A stretch of DNA of 64,000 nt from Pseudomonas sp. KU26590 (GCF_026153515.1 NZ_CP110644.1:927501-991500); one strand, 5' to 3'. Positions 29,149-41,758 are shown, counted from the stretch's first letter. Translations and numbers: made by a program. Notes: generated by a model from the sequence alone, not told the origin.

Positions 29149-29649
29149 ATGTCAAATAACGACCAAAAACGCGACGAAGGCTACATCGAGAAGCTGGTAC
29201 AGGTTAATCGCGTAGCAAAAACCGTTAAAGGCGGCCGTATCTTCACTTTCACCGCGTTGACCGTGGTTGGTGATGGTAAAGGGCGCGTTGGCTTCGGCCG
29301 TGGCAAGTCACGTGAAGTGCCTGCCGCGATCCAGAAGGCAATGGAAGCTGCTCGCCGCAACATGATCCAGGTTGATCTGAACGGCACTACGCTGCAGTAC
29401 GCCATCAAGTCCGCTCATGGGGCTTCGAAGGTTTACATGCAGCCTGCGTCGGAAGGTACTGGCATCATCGCTGGTGGTGCAATGCGCGCCGTCCTCGAAG
29501 TTGCTGGCGTCCACAACGTTCTGGCCAAGTGCTACGGTTCGACTAACCCGGTTAACGTTGTTCACGCAACGTTCAAAGGTTTGAAAACCATGCAGTCCCC
29601 TGAGTCGATCGCTGCTAAACGCGGCCTGAACGTCCAGGAGATCTTCTGA
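29149..29649 (+). CDS. rpsE: 30S ribosomal protein S5
   Basis: mRNA-entry and decoding-accuracy protein; the spectinomycin target. The 166-residue protein has the double-stranded-RNA-binding signature [26 protein letters not shown]. The spectinomycin loop near VAKTVKGGR is intact. It is followed 2 bases later by rpmD. Confidence 0.97.
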   Translation: MSNNDQKRDEGYIEKLVQVNRVAKTVKGGRIFTFTALTVVGDGKGRVGFGRGKSREVPAAIQKAMEAARRNMIQVDLNGTTLQYAIKSAHGASKVYMQPASEGTGIIAGGAMRAVLEVAGVHNVLAKCYGSTNPVNVVHATFKGLKTMQSPESIAAKRGLNVQEIF

Positions 29650-29651
29650 TC

Positions 29652-29828
29652 ATGGCTACCGTTAAAGTAACGCTGATCAAAAGCATGACCGGCCGCATCC
29701 CTAACCACAAATTGTGCATTAAGGGTTTGGGTCTGCGTCGCATCGGTCACACTGTAGAAGTCGTTGATACCCCGGAAAACCGTGGGATGATCAACAAGGC
29801 CTACTACATGCTGCGAGTCGAGGGTTAA
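29652..29828 (+). CDS. rpmD: 50S ribosomal protein L30
   Basis: Small large-subunit protein of 58 residues: [16 protein letters not shown] at the start, then [22 protein letters not shown], the L30 signature. It is easily missed because of its length. CCAGGAG inside the end of rpsE supplies the ribosome site. It sits between rpsE and rplO with gaps of 2 and 3 bases. Confidence 0.95.
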   Translation: MATVKVTLIKSMTGRIPNHKLCIKGLGLRRIGHTVEVVDTPENRGMINKAYYMLRVEG

Positions 29829-29831
29829 TCG

Positions 29832-30263
29832 ATGAAACTCAATGATCTGAGTCCAGCGCCGGGTTCCCGTCGCGAAAAGCATCGTCCGGGCCGTGGTATC
29901 GGTAGTGGTTTGGGTAAGACCGGTGGCCGTGGCCACAAAGGTCAGACCTCCCGCTCCGGTGGCACCATTGCTCCGGGCTTCGAAGGCGGCCAACAGCCGT
30001 TGCATCGTCGTCTGCCTAAGTTCGGCTTCGTCTCTTTGAAAGCTATGGATCGTGCTGAAGTTCGCACTTCCGAGCTGTCAAAAGTAGAAGGCGTCGTCAC
30101 TGTGCAGTCCCTGAAGGATGCCAACGTGATCAACCAAAACGTACAGCGTGTGAAAATCATGCTGTCCGGTGAGGTTACTCGCGCAGTCACCCTCAAAGGT
30201 ATCGCAGCCACCAAAGGTGCGCGTGCGGCTATCGAAGCAGCTGGCGGCAAGTTCGAGGAATAA
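29832..30263 (+). CDS. rplO: 50S ribosomal protein L15
   Basis: Late-assembly large-subunit protein. The 143-residue protein has the glycine- and arginine-rich N-terminal extension ([26 protein letters not shown]) and a globular C-terminal domain. The stop TAA abuts the secY ATG directly, so the two are likely translated in a coupled manner. Confidence 0.97.
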   Translation: MKLNDLSPAPGSRREKHRPGRGIGSGLGKTGGRGHKGQTSRSGGTIAPGFEGGQQPLHRRLPKFGFVSLKAMDRAEVRTSELSKVEGVVTVQSLKDANVINQNVQRVKIMLSGEVTRAVTLKGIAATKGARAAIEAAGGKFEE

Positions 30264-31595
30264 ATGGCTAAGCAAGGTGCTCTCTCAGCGCTAGGCAAAA
30301 CCGGCGGGTTGTCCGAACTCTGGGCTCGTCTGCGTTTCCTGTTCCTGGCGATTATCGTCTATCGGATCGGTGCGCATATCCCAGTTCCGGGTATCAACCC
30401 TGACCGGCTGGCGGACCTGTTTCGACAGAATGAGGGGACCATTCTTAGCTTGTTCAACATGTTTTCTGGTGGTGCGCTGGAGCGCATGAGCATTTTTGCA
30501 CTGGGGATCATGCCGTATATCTCGGCATCGATCATCATGCAGCTCATGACCGCGGTCAGCCCACAGCTGGAGCAGTTGAAGAAGGAAGGTGAGGCTGGTC
30601 GTCGTAAGATCAGCCAGTACACCCGCTATGGCACCGTAGTTCTGGCCCTGGTTCAAGCCATTGGCATGTCCATTGGTTTGGCCGGTCAGGGCGTTGCGTT
30701 CTCAGCAGATATCGGCTTCCACTTCGTCGCAGTCACCACGTTTGTAGCTGGTGCGCTGTTCATGATGTGGCTGGGCGAGCAGATCACTGAGCGCGGTGTT
30801 GGCAACGGTATCTCGATGTTGATTTTTTCGGGTATCGTCGCCGGTCTTCCGAGAGCGATCGGGCAGTCTTTCGAGTCTGCACGTCAAGGTGATATCAATA
30901 TCTTCGCTTTGGTCGCCATCGGTTTGCTGGCAGTAGCGATCATCGGTTTCGTGGTGTTCATCGAGCGTGGTCAGCGTCGTATTGCTGTTCACTACGCCAA
31001 GCGTCAGCAGGGCCGCAAGGTCTTCGCTGCGCAGACGAGCCACTTGCCGTTGAAAGTGAACATGGCGGGCGTTATTCCTGCCATCTTCGCGAGCAGCATT
31101 TTGCTGTTTCCGGCTTCGCTGGGTGCCTGGTTCGGTCAGTCTGAGGGTATGGGCTGGCTGCAGGACATCTCGCAGTCGATCGCACCTGGTCAGCCGTTGA
31201 ATATTCTGCTGTTTAGTGCAGGGATTATTTTCTTCTGCTTCTTCTATACGGCGTTGATGTTCAATCCGAAAGACGTAGCGGAAAACCTGAAGAAGTCCGG
31301 TGCCTTTATTCCGGGCATTCGTCCTGGTGAGCAGTCTGCACGCTATATTGATGGCGTTCTGACTCGTCTGACCATGTTCGGTGCTCTTTATATGATGGCC
31401 GTATGCCTGCTTCCACAGTTTCTGGTGGTCGCTGCGAACGTGCCGTTTTACCTTGGCGGGACCTCGTTGCTGATCGTGGTCGTGGTTGTGATGGACTTCA
31501 TGTCCCAAGTGCAATCGCACCTCGTTTCGCACCAGTACGAATCCCTGATGAAGAAAGCCAACCTGAAGGGCTACGGCAGCGGCATGCTGCGCTGA
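30264..31595 (+). CDS. secY: Preprotein translocase subunit SecY
   Basis: Channel-forming subunit of the Sec translocon in the inner membrane. The 443-residue protein has ten hydrophobic segments, the first near residues 23-40, the plug region after it, and the SecY signatures [15 protein letters not shown] and [23 protein letters not shown]. The cytoplasmic loop [21 protein letters not shown] is part of the SecA/ribosome contact. It is in the spc operon and abuts rplO. Confidence 0.98.
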   Translation: MAKQGALSALGKTGGLSELWARLRFLFLAIIVYRIGAHIPVPGINPDRLADLFRQNEGTILSLFNMFSGGALERMSIFALGIMPYISASIIMQLMTAVSPQLEQLKKEGEAGRRKISQYTRYGTVVLALVQAIGMSIGLAGQGVAFSADIGFHFVAVTTFVAGALFMMWLGEQITERGVGNGISMLIFSGIVAGLPRAIGQSFESARQGDINIFALVAIGLLAVAIIGFVVFIERGQRRIAVHYAKRQQGRKVFAAQTSHLPLKVNMAGVIPAIFASSILLFPASLGAWFGQSEGMGWLQDISQSIAPGQPLNILLFSAGIIFFCFFYTALMFNPKDVAENLKKSGAFIPGIRPGEQSARYIDGVLTRLTMFGALYMMAVCLLPQFLVVAANVPFYLGGTSLLIVVVVVMDFMSQVQSHLVSHQYESLMKKANLKGYGSGMLR

Positions 31596-31623
31596 AGCAC
31601 CCATAAGGTTCTAGGAGTTGGTG

Positions 31624-31740
31624 ATGAAAGTTCGTGCATCGGTGAAAAAGCTGTGCCGCAACTGCAAGATTATTCGCCGCGAAGGTGTTGTTCGAGTAAT
31701 TTGCAGCGCGGAACCACGTCACAAGCAGCGCCAAGGCTAA
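31624..31740 (+). CDS. rpmJ: 50S ribosomal protein L36 (zinc-binding form)
   Basis: The smallest ribosomal protein, 38 residues, too short for many gene finders. It carries the zinc ligands C11, C14, C27 and H33 (LCRNCK...[11 protein letters not shown]), the C+ form. CTAGGAG precedes the ATG. A hairpin and the alpha operon promoter follow. A zinc-free paralogue, often Zur-controlled in other bacteria, is not in the window. Confidence 0.96.
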
Positions 31741-31759
31741 ATGTGATCTGTGCTAAAAG

Positions 31760-31795
31760 CCCAGCAGCTAGTGCGCTGCTGGGTTGATTATTTGT
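31760..31795 (+). terminator. Hairpin/terminator at the end of the spc operon
   Basis: A perfect 9-bp stem, CCCAGCAGC / GCTGCTGGG, loop TAGTGC (31760-31783), followed by TTGATTATTTGTT. The T-rich stretch is interrupted, and its first six bases are the -35 box of the next promoter. Confidence 0.8.
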
Positions 31796-31812
31796 TATTA
31801 CAGCGATATTAT
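31784..31812 (+). promoter_or_regulatory. Sigma-70 promoter of the alpha operon
   Basis: TTGATT at 31784-31789, 17-base spacer, TATTAT at 31807-31812, then CTCGCGCC, a GC-rich discriminator. The -35 box begins at the base after the hairpin. The leader to rpsM is about 54 bases. Confidence 0.88.
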
Positions 31813-31871
31813 CTCGCGCCCTATTTCTTGGCTTCCGGGGCGTAGGTAGCTGTCAATTGGAGTCCCACTGA

Positions 31872-32228
31872 ATGGCCCGTATTGCAGGCGTTAACATTCC
31901 AGATAACAAGCATACTGTTATCTCGCTGACCTACATCTATGGTGTTGGTCGCACAACTGCACACAAAATCTGTGCTACTACCGGGGTTAACCCGGCGGTA
32001 AAGATCAAAGATCTGAGCGACGAGCAGATTGAACAGCTGCGTGGCGAAGTCGCGAAGTTCACCACTGAAGGTGATCTGCGTCGCGAAATCAACATGAAAA
32101 TCAAGCGCTTGATGGACCTCGGTTGCTATCGGGGTCTGCGTCATCGTCGTGGTCTTCCAGTGCGCGGTCAGCGTACCAAGACTAACGCGCGTACCCGTAA
32201 AGGTCCGCGTAAGCCGATCCGCAAGTAA
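31872..32228 (+). CDS. rpsM: 30S ribosomal protein S13
   Basis: Small-subunit head protein that contacts P-site tRNA and forms bridges to L5 and 23S rRNA. The 118-residue protein begins [26 protein letters not shown] and has the signature [27 protein letters not shown] with its basic tail. It is the first gene of the alpha operon. Confidence 0.98.
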   Translation: MARIAGVNIPDNKHTVISLTYIYGVGRTTAHKICATTGVNPAVKIKDLSDEQIEQLRGEVAKFTTEGDLRREINMKIKRLMDLGCYRGLRHRRGLPVRGQRTKTNARTRKGPRKPIRK

Positions 32229-32258
32229 TCGCCCCAGCGAATCGACAGGAATTAAATC

Positions 32259-32648
32259 ATGGCAAAACCTGCTGCTCGTCCTCGTAAAAAAGTTAAAAAG
32301 ACAGTGGTTGATGGCATCGCCCACATCCATGCATCTTTTAACAACACAATCGTGACCATCACCGACCGTCAAGGTAACGCCCTGTCTTGGGCAACCTCCG
32401 GTGGTTCGGGTTTCCGCGGTTCTCGCAAGTCCACGCCGTTTGCTGCTCAAGTAGCTGCTGAACGTGCTGGTCAAGCTGCGCTGGAATACGGCCTGAAAAA
32501 CCTCGACGTCAACGTCAAAGGTCCAGGTCCAGGTCGTGAATCTGCTGTCCGTGCTTTGAACGGCTGCGGCTACAAGATCGCCAGCATCACCGACGTGACG
32601 CCAATCCCGCACAACGGGTGCCGTCCGCCGAAGAAGCGCCGCGTGTAA
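32259..32648 (+). CDS. rpsK: 30S ribosomal protein S11
   Basis: Platform protein near the Shine-Dalgarno helix. The 129-residue protein has [27 protein letters not shown] and the signature [18 protein letters not shown] at its end. The asparagine of PHNG is the residue that can become isoaspartate in E. coli. CAGGAA precedes the ATG. Confidence 0.97.
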   Translation: MAKPAARPRKKVKKTVVDGIAHIHASFNNTIVTITDRQGNALSWATSGGSGFRGSRKSTPFAAQVAAERAGQAALEYGLKNLDVNVKGPGPGRESAVRALNGCGYKIASITDVTPIPHNGCRPPKKRRV

Positions 32649-32666
32649 TCCAGGAGATTGTAAAGA

Positions 32667-33287
32667 ATGGCTCGTTACATTGGTCCAAAATGCAAACTCG
32701 CTCGTCGCGAAGGCACCGATCTCTTTCTGAAGAGCGGCGTGCGCGCGATCGAATCGAAGTGCAACATCGAAGCAGCACCTGGTATCCACGGCCAACGCCG
32801 CGGTCGCCAGTCCGACTACGGCACCCAACTGCGTGAAAAGCAGAAAGTCCGTCGTATTTATGGCGTTCTCGAGCGTCAGTTCAGCGGTTACTACAAAGAA
32901 GCTGCCGGCAAGAAAGGCGCGACTGGTGAGAACCTGCTGCAACTGCTCGAATGCCGTCTGGACAACGTTGTATACCGCATGGGCTTCGGTTCGACTCGTG
33001 CCGAATCGCGTCAGCTGGTATCGCACAAGTCGGTAAGCGTAAACGGCAAAACCGTTAACGTTCCGTCCTACCAGGTCCGTGCTGGTGACGTAGTGGCAAT
33101 CCGCGAAAAAGCGAAGAACCAACTGCGTATTGTCCAGGCTCTCGATCTGTGTGCCCAACGTGGCCGCGTAGAATGGGTAGAAGTAGACACTGAGAAAAAA
33201 TCTGGCGTCTTCAAAAGCGTCCCAGCTCGCAGTGATCTGTCCGCCGACATCAACGAAAGCCTGATTGTCGAGCTCTACTCCAAGTAA
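32667..33287 (+). CDS. rpsD: 30S ribosomal protein S4
   Basis: Nucleates 16S rRNA 5'-domain assembly and in E. coli represses the alpha operon. The 206-residue protein is the zinc-free form ([24 protein letters not shown]) with the S4 RNA-binding domain [41 protein letters not shown] at about 94-134. CCAGGAG precedes the ATG. Confidence 0.97.
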   Translation: MARYIGPKCKLARREGTDLFLKSGVRAIESKCNIEAAPGIHGQRRGRQSDYGTQLREKQKVRRIYGVLERQFSGYYKEAAGKKGATGENLLQLLECRLDNVVYRMGFGSTRAESRQLVSHKSVSVNGKTVNVPSYQVRAGDVVAIREKAKNQLRIVQALDLCAQRGRVEWVEVDTEKKSGVFKSVPARSDLSADINESLIVELYSK

Positions 33288-33309
33288 GGGCTAGAAAATA
33301 GGTGCATCC

Positions 33310-34311
33310 ATGCAGATTTCGGTAAATGAGTTCCTGACACCCCGCCACATTGATGTGCAGGTTGTCAGTCCGACCCGCGCCAAAATCACTCTCGAGCCTC
33401 TCGAGCGTGGTTTCGGCCATACCCTGGGCAACGCGCTGCGCCGCATCCTGTTGTCCTCCATGCCCGGCTGTGCAGTAGTCGAGGCCGAGATTGACGGTGT
33501 ACTCCATGAGTACAGCGCCATCGAAGGTGTACAGGAAGATGTCATTGAAATCCTGTTGAACCTTAAAGGTCTGGCTATCAAGCTGCACGGTCGAGACGAA
33601 GTTACGCTGACCTTGTCGAAGAAGGGTTCGGGGGTGGTTACCGCTGCCGATATTCAGCTGGATCATGATGTCGAGATCGTTAACCCCGATCACGTAATCG
33701 CTAACCTGGCGTCTAACGGCGCCCTGAACATGAAGCTCGTTGTAGCTCGTGGTCGCGGTTATGAACCAGCAGACTCGCGTCAGAGCGATGAAGACGAAAG
33801 CCGCAGCATCGGTCGCTTGCAGCTCGACTCTTCGTTCAGCCCGGTTCGTCGCATTGCATACGTGGTGGAAAACGCCCGTGTCGAGCAACGTACCAACCTG
33901 GACAAGCTGGTTATTGATCTGGAAACCAACGGTACTCTGGATCCTGAAGAGGCTATCCGTCGTGCAGCAACCATCCTGCAACAGCAGTTGGCTGCGTTCG
34001 TGGACCTCAAAGGTGACAGCGAACCTGTTGTAGTCGAACAGGAAGACGAGATCGATCCGATCCTGCTTCGTCCGGTTGACGATTTGGAACTGACCGTACG
34101 TTCGGCCAACTGCCTTAAGGCGGAGAACATTTACTACATCGGCGACCTGATTCAGCGCACCGAAGTAGAACTGTTGAAGACTCCGAACCTGGGCAAGAAA
34201 TCCTTGACCGAGATCAAGGACGTTCTGGCTTCTCGTGGTCTCTCCCTCGGCATGCGCCTCGACAACTGGCCGCCTGCAAGTCTTAAGAAGGACGACAAGG
34301 CGACTGCCTGA
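33310..34311 (+). CDS. rpoA: DNA-directed RNA polymerase subunit alpha
   Basis: Assembles the polymerase core and reads UP elements and activators. The 333-residue protein has the dimerising N-terminal domain ([29 protein letters not shown]), a flexible linker near 235-250, and the C-terminal domain ([48 protein letters not shown]). It lies between rpsD and rplQ as in nearly all gammaproteobacteria. Confidence 0.98.
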   Translation: MQISVNEFLTPRHIDVQVVSPTRAKITLEPLERGFGHTLGNALRRILLSSMPGCAVVEAEIDGVLHEYSAIEGVQEDVIEILLNLKGLAIKLHGRDEVTLTLSKKGSGVVTAADIQLDHDVEIVNPDHVIANLASNGALNMKLVVARGRGYEPADSRQSDEDESRSIGRLQLDSSFSPVRRIAYVVENARVEQRTNLDKLVIDLETNGTLDPEEAIRRAATILQQQLAAFVDLKGDSEPVVVEQEDEIDPILLRPVDDLELTVRSANCLKAENIYYIGDLIQRTEVELLKTPNLGKKSLTEIKDVLASRGLSLGMRLDNWPPASLKKDDKATA

Positions 34312-34353
34312 TCGTCGTAATCACCGAACGTAGTGTTTGGTAAGGAATGAACC

Positions 34354-34740
34354 ATGCGTCATCGTAAAAGTGGACGTCACCTGAGCCGTACCAGCTCTCA
34401 CCGTAAGGCCATGTTTCAAAACATGGCGGTGTCGCTGTTCGAGCACGAGCTGATCAAAACTACCCTGCCGAAAGCCAAAGAACTGCGTCGCGTTGCTGAG
34501 CCGCTGATCACCTTGGCCAAGATTGACAGCGTTGCTAACCGTCGTCTGGCATTTGACCGTACCCGTTCGAAAGAAATGGTCGGCAAACTGTTCAACGATC
34601 TGGGCAAGCGTTATGCAACTCGTGAGGGTGGCTACCTGCGCATCCTCAAGTGTGGCTTCCGCGCTGGCGACAACGCGCCAATGGCGTACGTCGAACTGGT
34701 TGATCGTCCTGTCGGTGGTTCTGTAGAAACCGCCGAATAA
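34354..34740 (+). CDS. rplQ: 50S ribosomal protein L17
   Basis: Tunnel-exit region protein. The 128-residue protein begins [45 protein letters not shown], the L17 signature. GGTAAGGA precedes the ATG. It is the last gene of the ribosomal superoperon and is followed by a strong terminator. Confidence 0.97.
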   Translation: MRHRKSGRHLSRTSSHRKAMFQNMAVSLFEHELIKTTLPKAKELRRVAEPLITLAKIDSVANRRLAFDRTRSKEMVGKLFNDLGKRYATREGGYLRILKCGFRAGDNAPMAYVELVDRPVGGSVETAE

Positions 34741-34760
34741 GACATCAGTCATTACAAAGA

Positions 34761-34785
34761 ACCGGGCCTAGTGCCCGGTTTTTTG
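34761..34785 (+). terminator. Terminator of the alpha operon
   Basis: ACCGGGC / GCCCGGT, loop CTAGT, followed by TTTTTTG. A canonical factor-independent terminator 20 bases after rplQ. Confidence 0.94.
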
Positions 34786-34937
34786 TTGCCCTCGATGATC
34801 ATCCCCGATGGCTCGATTGAGCCGATTATGGGGTGATTCTAAGTGATAAACGGAAGCTTCCTCATTTAGCCGTCTTTTCGGTACCAAATGTCCGAATTTC
34901 GCGGGATTTCTATGTTTATTTGCCATCCTGCAGGGTG

Positions 34938-34956
34938 ACCAACCAGTCCGGTTGGT
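34938..34956 (+). repeat. Hairpin upstream of the ferritin gene
   Basis: ACCAACC / GGTTGGT with loop AGTCC, 35 bases before the ferritin start. It may be a leader structure of the ferritin mRNA or chance. The 206-base gap also holds GGCTC-GATT-GAGCC at 34810-34823. No clear Fur box was found. Confidence 0.5.
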
Positions 34957-34991
34957 TCAAACTAACGCCTTTCACGAAGAGATGGACGGCG

Positions 34992-35456
34992 ATGCAAGGC
35001 CACCCGGATGTAATCGATTACCTCAACACGCTGCTGACTGGCGAACTGGCTGCGCGCGACCAGTATTTTGTCCACTCGCGGATGTACGAAGATTGGGGTT
35101 TCAGCAAGCTCTACGAACGCATCAATCACGAGATGGAAGAAGAGGCCCAACACGCTGATGCGTTGATGCGCCGGATTCTGATGCTCGAAGGCACTCCACG
35201 CATGCGTCCTGACGATCTGGACGTGGGCACCACGGTACCTGAGATGTTCGCCAGCGACCTTCGCCTGGAATACAAGGTCCGCGCCGCTCTATGCAAAGGC
35301 ATTGCGCTCTGCGAGCAGCACAGGGATTACGTCAGCCGTGACATCCTCCGCATTCAGCTCGCAGATACGGAAGAAGACCACACTTACTGGCTTGAGAAGC
35401 AATTGGGCCTGATCAAATCCATCGGCCTCCAGAATTACCTTCAGTCGCAGTTCTGA
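34992..35456 (+). CDS. ftnA: Bacterial ferritin FtnA (heme-free; often named bacterioferritin A)
   Basis: Iron-storage protein forming a 24-subunit shell. The 154-residue protein is a ferritin-like four-helix bundle ([26 protein letters not shown]...). The ferroxidase ligands E18, E51, H54 are visible, with later E/H pairs ([11 protein letters not shown]). The heme-bridging Met52 of true bacterioferritins is Ala here (E51-A52-Q53-H54), as in the P. aeruginosa protein formerly called BfrA and shown to be a ferritin. The frame is open from 34833, but homology starts at MQGHPDV. In P. aeruginosa katA separates it from rplQ; here it does not. Confidence 0.93.
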   Translation: MQGHPDVIDYLNTLLTGELAARDQYFVHSRMYEDWGFSKLYERINHEMEEEAQHADALMRRILMLEGTPRMRPDDLDVGTTVPEMFASDLRLEYKVRAALCKGIALCEQHRDYVSRDILRIQLADTEEDHTYWLEKQLGLIKSIGLQNYLQSQF

Positions 35457-35474
35457 ATGCTCAGACAGTCGCTA

Positions 35475-35517
35475 TAAAAAAAAGCCCCTGGCGCGTATCG
35501 CGACAGGGGCTTTTTGT
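35475..35517. terminator. Bidirectional terminator between ftnA and uvrA
   Basis: AAAGCCCCTG / CAGGGGCTTT with a GC-rich loop, flanked by an A-tract on the left and TTTTTG on the right, so it can terminate both the plus-strand ftnA and the minus-strand uvrA transcripts. Confidence 0.92.
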
Positions 35518-35530
35518 TAAGGCCATGCAA

Positions 35531-38365
<2,835 letters not shown>

Positions 38366-38554
38366 AGCTGGCCTCGCACGGCGGGCGTGTAAAACGTGGA
38401 AGTATACGGGGAAATACTGGATGGATACACACTGTTGAAGACGGCGCCGGCTGACTCGGAAAAAAGACCATTCCTGCGATGCGCGGCAAACCGTCGTATG
38501 TGCTCTACACGATGGGACTGGTAGAATCGCCGCCGGTTCATACGAGGTTCCTTC

Positions 38555-39949
38555 ATGCTTGATTCTCACAGTGAGCGCATGAGCGGCAGCGAAACCCGCG
38601 CGGCGGGCGGTCTGGCGCTGGTGTTTGCCTTCCGTATGCTTGGCATGTTCATGGTGCTGCCCGTCCTTGCCACCTACGGGATGGACCTGGCCGGCGCGAG
38701 CCCGGCACTCATCGGTCTGGCGATTGGCGCTTACGGCCTGACACAAGCGGTGCTGCAAATTCCCTTCGGCATCATCTCCGATAGAATCGGCCGTCGCCCT
38801 GTCATTTATCTAGGGCTGGTCGTGTTTGCGCTCGGCAGTGTGCTGGCCGCTCAGTCGACCTCGATCTGGGGCGTTATCGCCGGTCGGGTACTGCAAGGCG
38901 CGGGCGCTATCTCCGCAGCGGTCATGGCGTTGCTCTCCGATCTGACCCGCGAGCAGCACCGCACCAAAGCCATGGCGATGATCGGCATGACGATTGGCGT
39001 GTCGTTCGCCGTTGCGATGGTGGTCGGTCCCATTCTGACCAGTGCATTCGGATTGTCCGGTCTTTTCCTGGCGACCGGCGCGATGGCGCTGGTGGGCGTG
39101 GCCATCGTTGCCTTCGTCGTGCCCAAATCCACAGTGACCCTGCAGCACCGTGAGTCCGGTCTGGCGCGACAGGCATTGGGCGCGACGCTTCGTCATCCCG
39201 ACCTGCTGCGTCTGGACTTGGGTATCTTCGCGTTGCACGCCATGCTGATGTCCAGTTTCGTGGCATTGCCGCTGGCGCTGGTCGAAAAAGCCGGCTTGCC
39301 CAAGGAGCAGCACTGGTGGGTGTATCTCACTGCGCTGCTGATTTCTTTCTTCGCGATGATCCCCTTCATCATTTACGGCGAGAAGAAGCGTCAGATGAAG
39401 CGAGTTTTGCTCGGCGCAGTGCTGGTGCTGATGCTCACTGAGCTATTCTTCTGGGAGTTCGGCGACACGCTGCGAGCGCTGGTCATCGGTACCGTGGTCT
39501 TTTTTACCGCGTTCAACTTGCTTGAAGCGTCGCTGCCGTCGCTGATCAGCAAGGTGTCTCCGGCGGGTGGGAAGGGCACGGCGATGGGGATTTATTCCAC
39601 CAGTCAGTTCCTGGGTTCGGCTGTGGGGGGCATTCTCGGTGGATGGCTGTTCCAGCACGGCGGGCTGGATGTCGTGTTCCTCGGCGGCGCCGGGCTGGCC
39701 GCCATCTGGCTGGCGTTTGCTGTTACCATGCGCGAACCTCCCTACGTAACCAGCCTTCGCTTGCCGTTGTCGCCCGAGGCTCAACGCGACACAGGCCTTG
39801 CCGATCGCGTGTTGGCCGTACGTGGAGTAACAGATGCAGTAGTGGTGGCCGACGAGGCTGCCATCTATATCAAATTTGACAAAGAACTGTTGGATCGGGC
39901 GTCTTTCGACGAAGTGGTCAATCCAGCGTCGGAAACGTGTGAAGCCTAG
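38555..39949 (+). CDS. MFS transporter, YajR type, with C-terminal ferredoxin-like domain
   Basis: A 464-residue inner-membrane transporter of the major facilitator superfamily. Twelve hydrophobic segments follow a short cytoplasmic N-terminus. Motif A is [14 protein letters not shown], after the second segment. After the last segment (near 390) a soluble tail of about 65 residues ([24 protein letters not shown]) matches the length and character of the YAM domain of E. coli YajR. The substrate is unknown. GAGG precedes the ATG. ssb follows after 9 bases, an arrangement shared with P. aeruginosa. Confidence 0.85.
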   Translation: MLDSHSERMSGSETRAAGGLALVFAFRMLGMFMVLPVLATYGMDLAGASPALIGLAIGAYGLTQAVLQIPFGIISDRIGRRPVIYLGLVVFALGSVLAAQSTSIWGVIAGRVLQGAGAISAAVMALLSDLTREQHRTKAMAMIGMTIGVSFAVAMVVGPILTSAFGLSGLFLATGAMALVGVAIVAFVVPKSTVTLQHRESGLARQALGATLRHPDLLRLDLGIFALHAMLMSSFVALPLALVEKAGLPKEQHWWVYLTALLISFFAMIPFIIYGEKKRQMKRVLLGAVLVLMLTELFFWEFGDTLRALVIGTVVFFTAFNLLEASLPSLISKVSPAGGKGTAMGIYSTSQFLGSAVGGILGGWLFQHGGLDVVFLGGAGLAAIWLAFAVTMREPPYVTSLRLPLSPEAQRDTGLADRVLAVRGVTDAVVVADEAAIYIKFDKELLDRASFDEVVNPASETCEA

Positions 39950-39958
39950 GAGAACGTT

Positions 39959-40501
39959 ATGGCCCGTGGGGTTAACAAAGTCATATTGGTCGGGACATGC
40001 GGCCAGGATCCCGAAGTCCGCTACATGCCTAACGGTAATGCCGTGACCAACCTGAGTCTGGCAACAAGCGAGCAGTGGACCGACAAGCAAACCGGTCAGA
40101 AGGTCGAGAAGACCGAATGGCACCGTGTTTCGATGTTCGGCAAAGTCGCCGAAATCGCCGGCGAGTACCTGCGCAAGGGTTCGCAGGTCTACATCGAAGG
40201 CAAGCTGCAGACCCGCGAATGGGAAAAAGACGGCATCAAGCGTTACACGACTGAAATCGTCGTCGACATGCAAGGCACCATGCAGTTGCTCGGTGGCCGT
40301 CCTCAAGGCGAAGGCGCTCCTCAGGGCCAGGGTGGTGGCGGTTATCAGAACTCCCAAAACTCCGCGCCGCGCCCGCAGCAACAGGCACGCCCGCAGTCTG
40401 CTCCTCAGCCTCAGCCACAGCGCGAGTCGCGCCCCGCGCCGCAACAAGCGCCGCAGCCAGCGCCTGATTTCGACAGCTTCGATGACGACATCCCATTCTA
40501 A
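39959..40501 (+). CDS. ssb: Single-stranded DNA-binding protein
   Basis: Coats single-stranded DNA in replication, recombination and repair and recruits partners through its tail. The 180-residue protein has the N-terminal OB fold ([72 protein letters not shown]), a glutamine- and proline-rich linker (about 118-168) and the acidic tip [11 protein letters not shown] that binds RecO, PriA and others. AGGAG precedes the ATG. Confidence 0.97.
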   Translation: MARGVNKVILVGTCGQDPEVRYMPNGNAVTNLSLATSEQWTDKQTGQKVEKTEWHRVSMFGKVAEIAGEYLRKGSQVYIEGKLQTREWEKDGIKRYTTEIVVDMQGTMQLLGGRPQGEGAPQGQGGGGYQNSQNSAPRPQQQARPQSAPQPQPQRESRPAPQQAPQPAPDFDSFDDDIPF

Positions 40502-40536
40502 GCAGCGCGTTATCCAAGCGCGTTAACGCCGCAAAC

Positions 40537-40577
40537 AAAAGCCCCCGCACAGCTCAGCTGTCCGGGGGCTTTGTTTT
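40537..40577. terminator. Bidirectional terminator after ssb
   Basis: AAAAGCCCCCG with an inner ACAGCT pairs with AGCTGT and CCGGGGGCTTT, followed by GTTTT. An A-rich flank on the left lets it also serve the minus-strand DUF1348 gene that ends at 40594. Confidence 0.9.
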
Positions 40578-40593
40578 GGGTCTCGTTCGAGGA

Positions 40594-41073
40594 TTACAGA
40601 CCCAGATCCGACAACCCGGGATGATCGTCAGGACGGCGGCCCAGCGGCCAGTGAAACTTGCGATCCGCTTCTTTGATCGGCATGTCATTGATGCAGGCGA
40701 AGCGTCGCGCCATCAGGCCGTCTTCATTGAATTCCCAATTCTCGTTGCCGTAAGAGCGGAACCAGTTGCCTGAATCATCGTGCCATTCGTAGGCGTAACG
40801 GACCGCGATGCGGTTGTCGGTGAACGCCCAGAGCTCTTTGATCAGGCGGTAGTCGAGCTCCTTGTTCCACTTGCGGATCAGGAAATTTTTCGCCTCTTCA
40901 CGGTTCTCGGCGAAATCGGCGCGGTTGCGCCATTGGGTGTCGAGCGTGTAGGCCAGCGAGACCTTTTCAGCGTCCCGGCTGTTCCAGCCATCTTCCGCCA
41001 GGCGAACCTTTTCGATGGCGGATTCTCGGGTGAAAGGGGGAAGTGGCGGGCGAGTCTGGGCATTGGACGACAT
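40594..41073 (-). CDS. DUF1348 / NTF2-like family protein
   Basis: A 159-residue protein of the NTF2-like (SnoaL-like) fold, recognised as the DUF1348 family by [31 protein letters not shown] and [24 protein letters not shown]. The family forms small cone-shaped barrels; its substrate is unknown. GGAGG precedes the ATG. It lies 49 bases after the TetR-family gene on the same strand, so both are probably one transcript and the TetR protein may control it. Confidence 0.82.
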   Translation of the reverse strand: MSSNAQTRPPLPPFTRESAIEKVRLAEDGWNSRDAEKVSLAYTLDTQWRNRADFAENREEAKNFLIRKWNKELDYRLIKELWAFTDNRIAVRYAYEWHDDSGNWFRSYGNENWEFNEDGLMARRFACINDMPIKEADRKFHWPLGRRPDDHPGLSDLGL

Positions 41074-41122
41074 GGTGGACCTCCAGGCGGTGATGATTCG
41101 GCGGTGGGTGGGACGTTTTAGG

Positions 41123-41701
41123 CTAGGAACTGGAACGCAGGCGCTGCTCCAGCATCAGCTGCGCAACCGCCTTGGCGCTTTCTGCAGCACTGTAGTCACC
41201 CATGACGCGGGCGACGGTGATCGCGCCATCCATGAGGATCAGCAACTGTTTTGCCAAGGCTTGCGGATCGGCAATCCAAAGCTGCTCGCAGAGCTCCAGT
41301 GTGTAGTCCAGCAGCTTCTGTTTGTGCAGCTTGGCGATCAGACGTATGGGGTCCTGTGGGTCGCCGACTTCGCCGGCCGTATTGATGAACGCGCAGCCGC
41401 GAAAGCCTTCGGACTCGAACCAGCCTTTAAGCACGTCAAACATATTCAGGATGCGTGCTTCGGGTGTGTCGGCCTTGTTCGATTCAGTCCGGAACCAGTC
41501 CATCCAGCGCACATCACGTGCATTGAGCGCAGCGGCGGCGACGTCGTCTTTGGTGGCGAAGTAGCGATAGATGCTTTTCCTCGCGACCCCGGACGTCTTC
41601 ACCAGAAGGTCCATGCCGGTGGCCTGGATGCCGTTCTGGTAAATGAGCTGTTCGGCCGTCGCGAGGATTTTCTCGCGGGTGTTGGTCGTTGATGTGTTCA
41701 T
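41123..41701 (-). CDS. TetR-family transcriptional regulator
   Basis: A 192-residue regulator with the N-terminal TetR helix-turn-helix ([52 protein letters not shown], about 7-56) and a C-terminal ligand-binding part of the TetR_C type ([15 protein letters not shown]). A longer frame is open from 41746, but it would start upstream of the promoter. The ATG at 41701 has no ribosome site before it. A palindromic operator lies in its own promoter, so autorepression is likely. The inducer is unknown. Confidence 0.85.
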   Translation of the reverse strand: MNTSTTNTREKILATAEQLIYQNGIQATGMDLLVKTSGVARKSIYRYFATKDDVAAAALNARDVRWMDWFRTESNKADTPEARILNMFDVLKGWFESEGFRGCAFINTAGEVGDPQDPIRLIAKLHKQKLLDYTLELCEQLWIADPQALAKQLLILMDGAITVARVMGDYSAAESAKAVAQLMLEQRLRSSS

Positions 41702-41708
41702 GATGCAG

Positions 41709-41737
41709 AAGGTAGAACGTGCGTTCTCCCGCGTCAA
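41709..41737 (-). promoter_or_regulatory. Promoter of the TetR gene with embedded operator
   Basis: On the minus strand TTGACG (41737-41732) and TACCTT (41714-41709) are 17 bases apart. The inverted repeat AGAACG-TG-CGTTCT lies at 41714-41727, inside the spacer. The predicted transcription start falls at about 41702, at the ATG itself, so the mRNA would be leaderless. Confidence 0.7.
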
Positions 41738-41758
41738 GCCGCCCATTCAAAAACAGGC

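Noticed and set aside
34833..34991. 53-codon N-terminal extension of the ferritin
   Set aside because: No ferritin likeness; homology begins exactly at MQGHPDV.
38366..38554. LexA box upstream of uvrA
   Set aside because: No CTG-N10-CAG found; CTGGATGGATACACACTG at 38412 does not fit the half-site spacing.
38366..38758. N-terminal 131-codon extension of uvrA
   Set aside because: No likeness to UvrA and it overlaps the divergent MFS gene; TTG at 38365 gives the conserved start.
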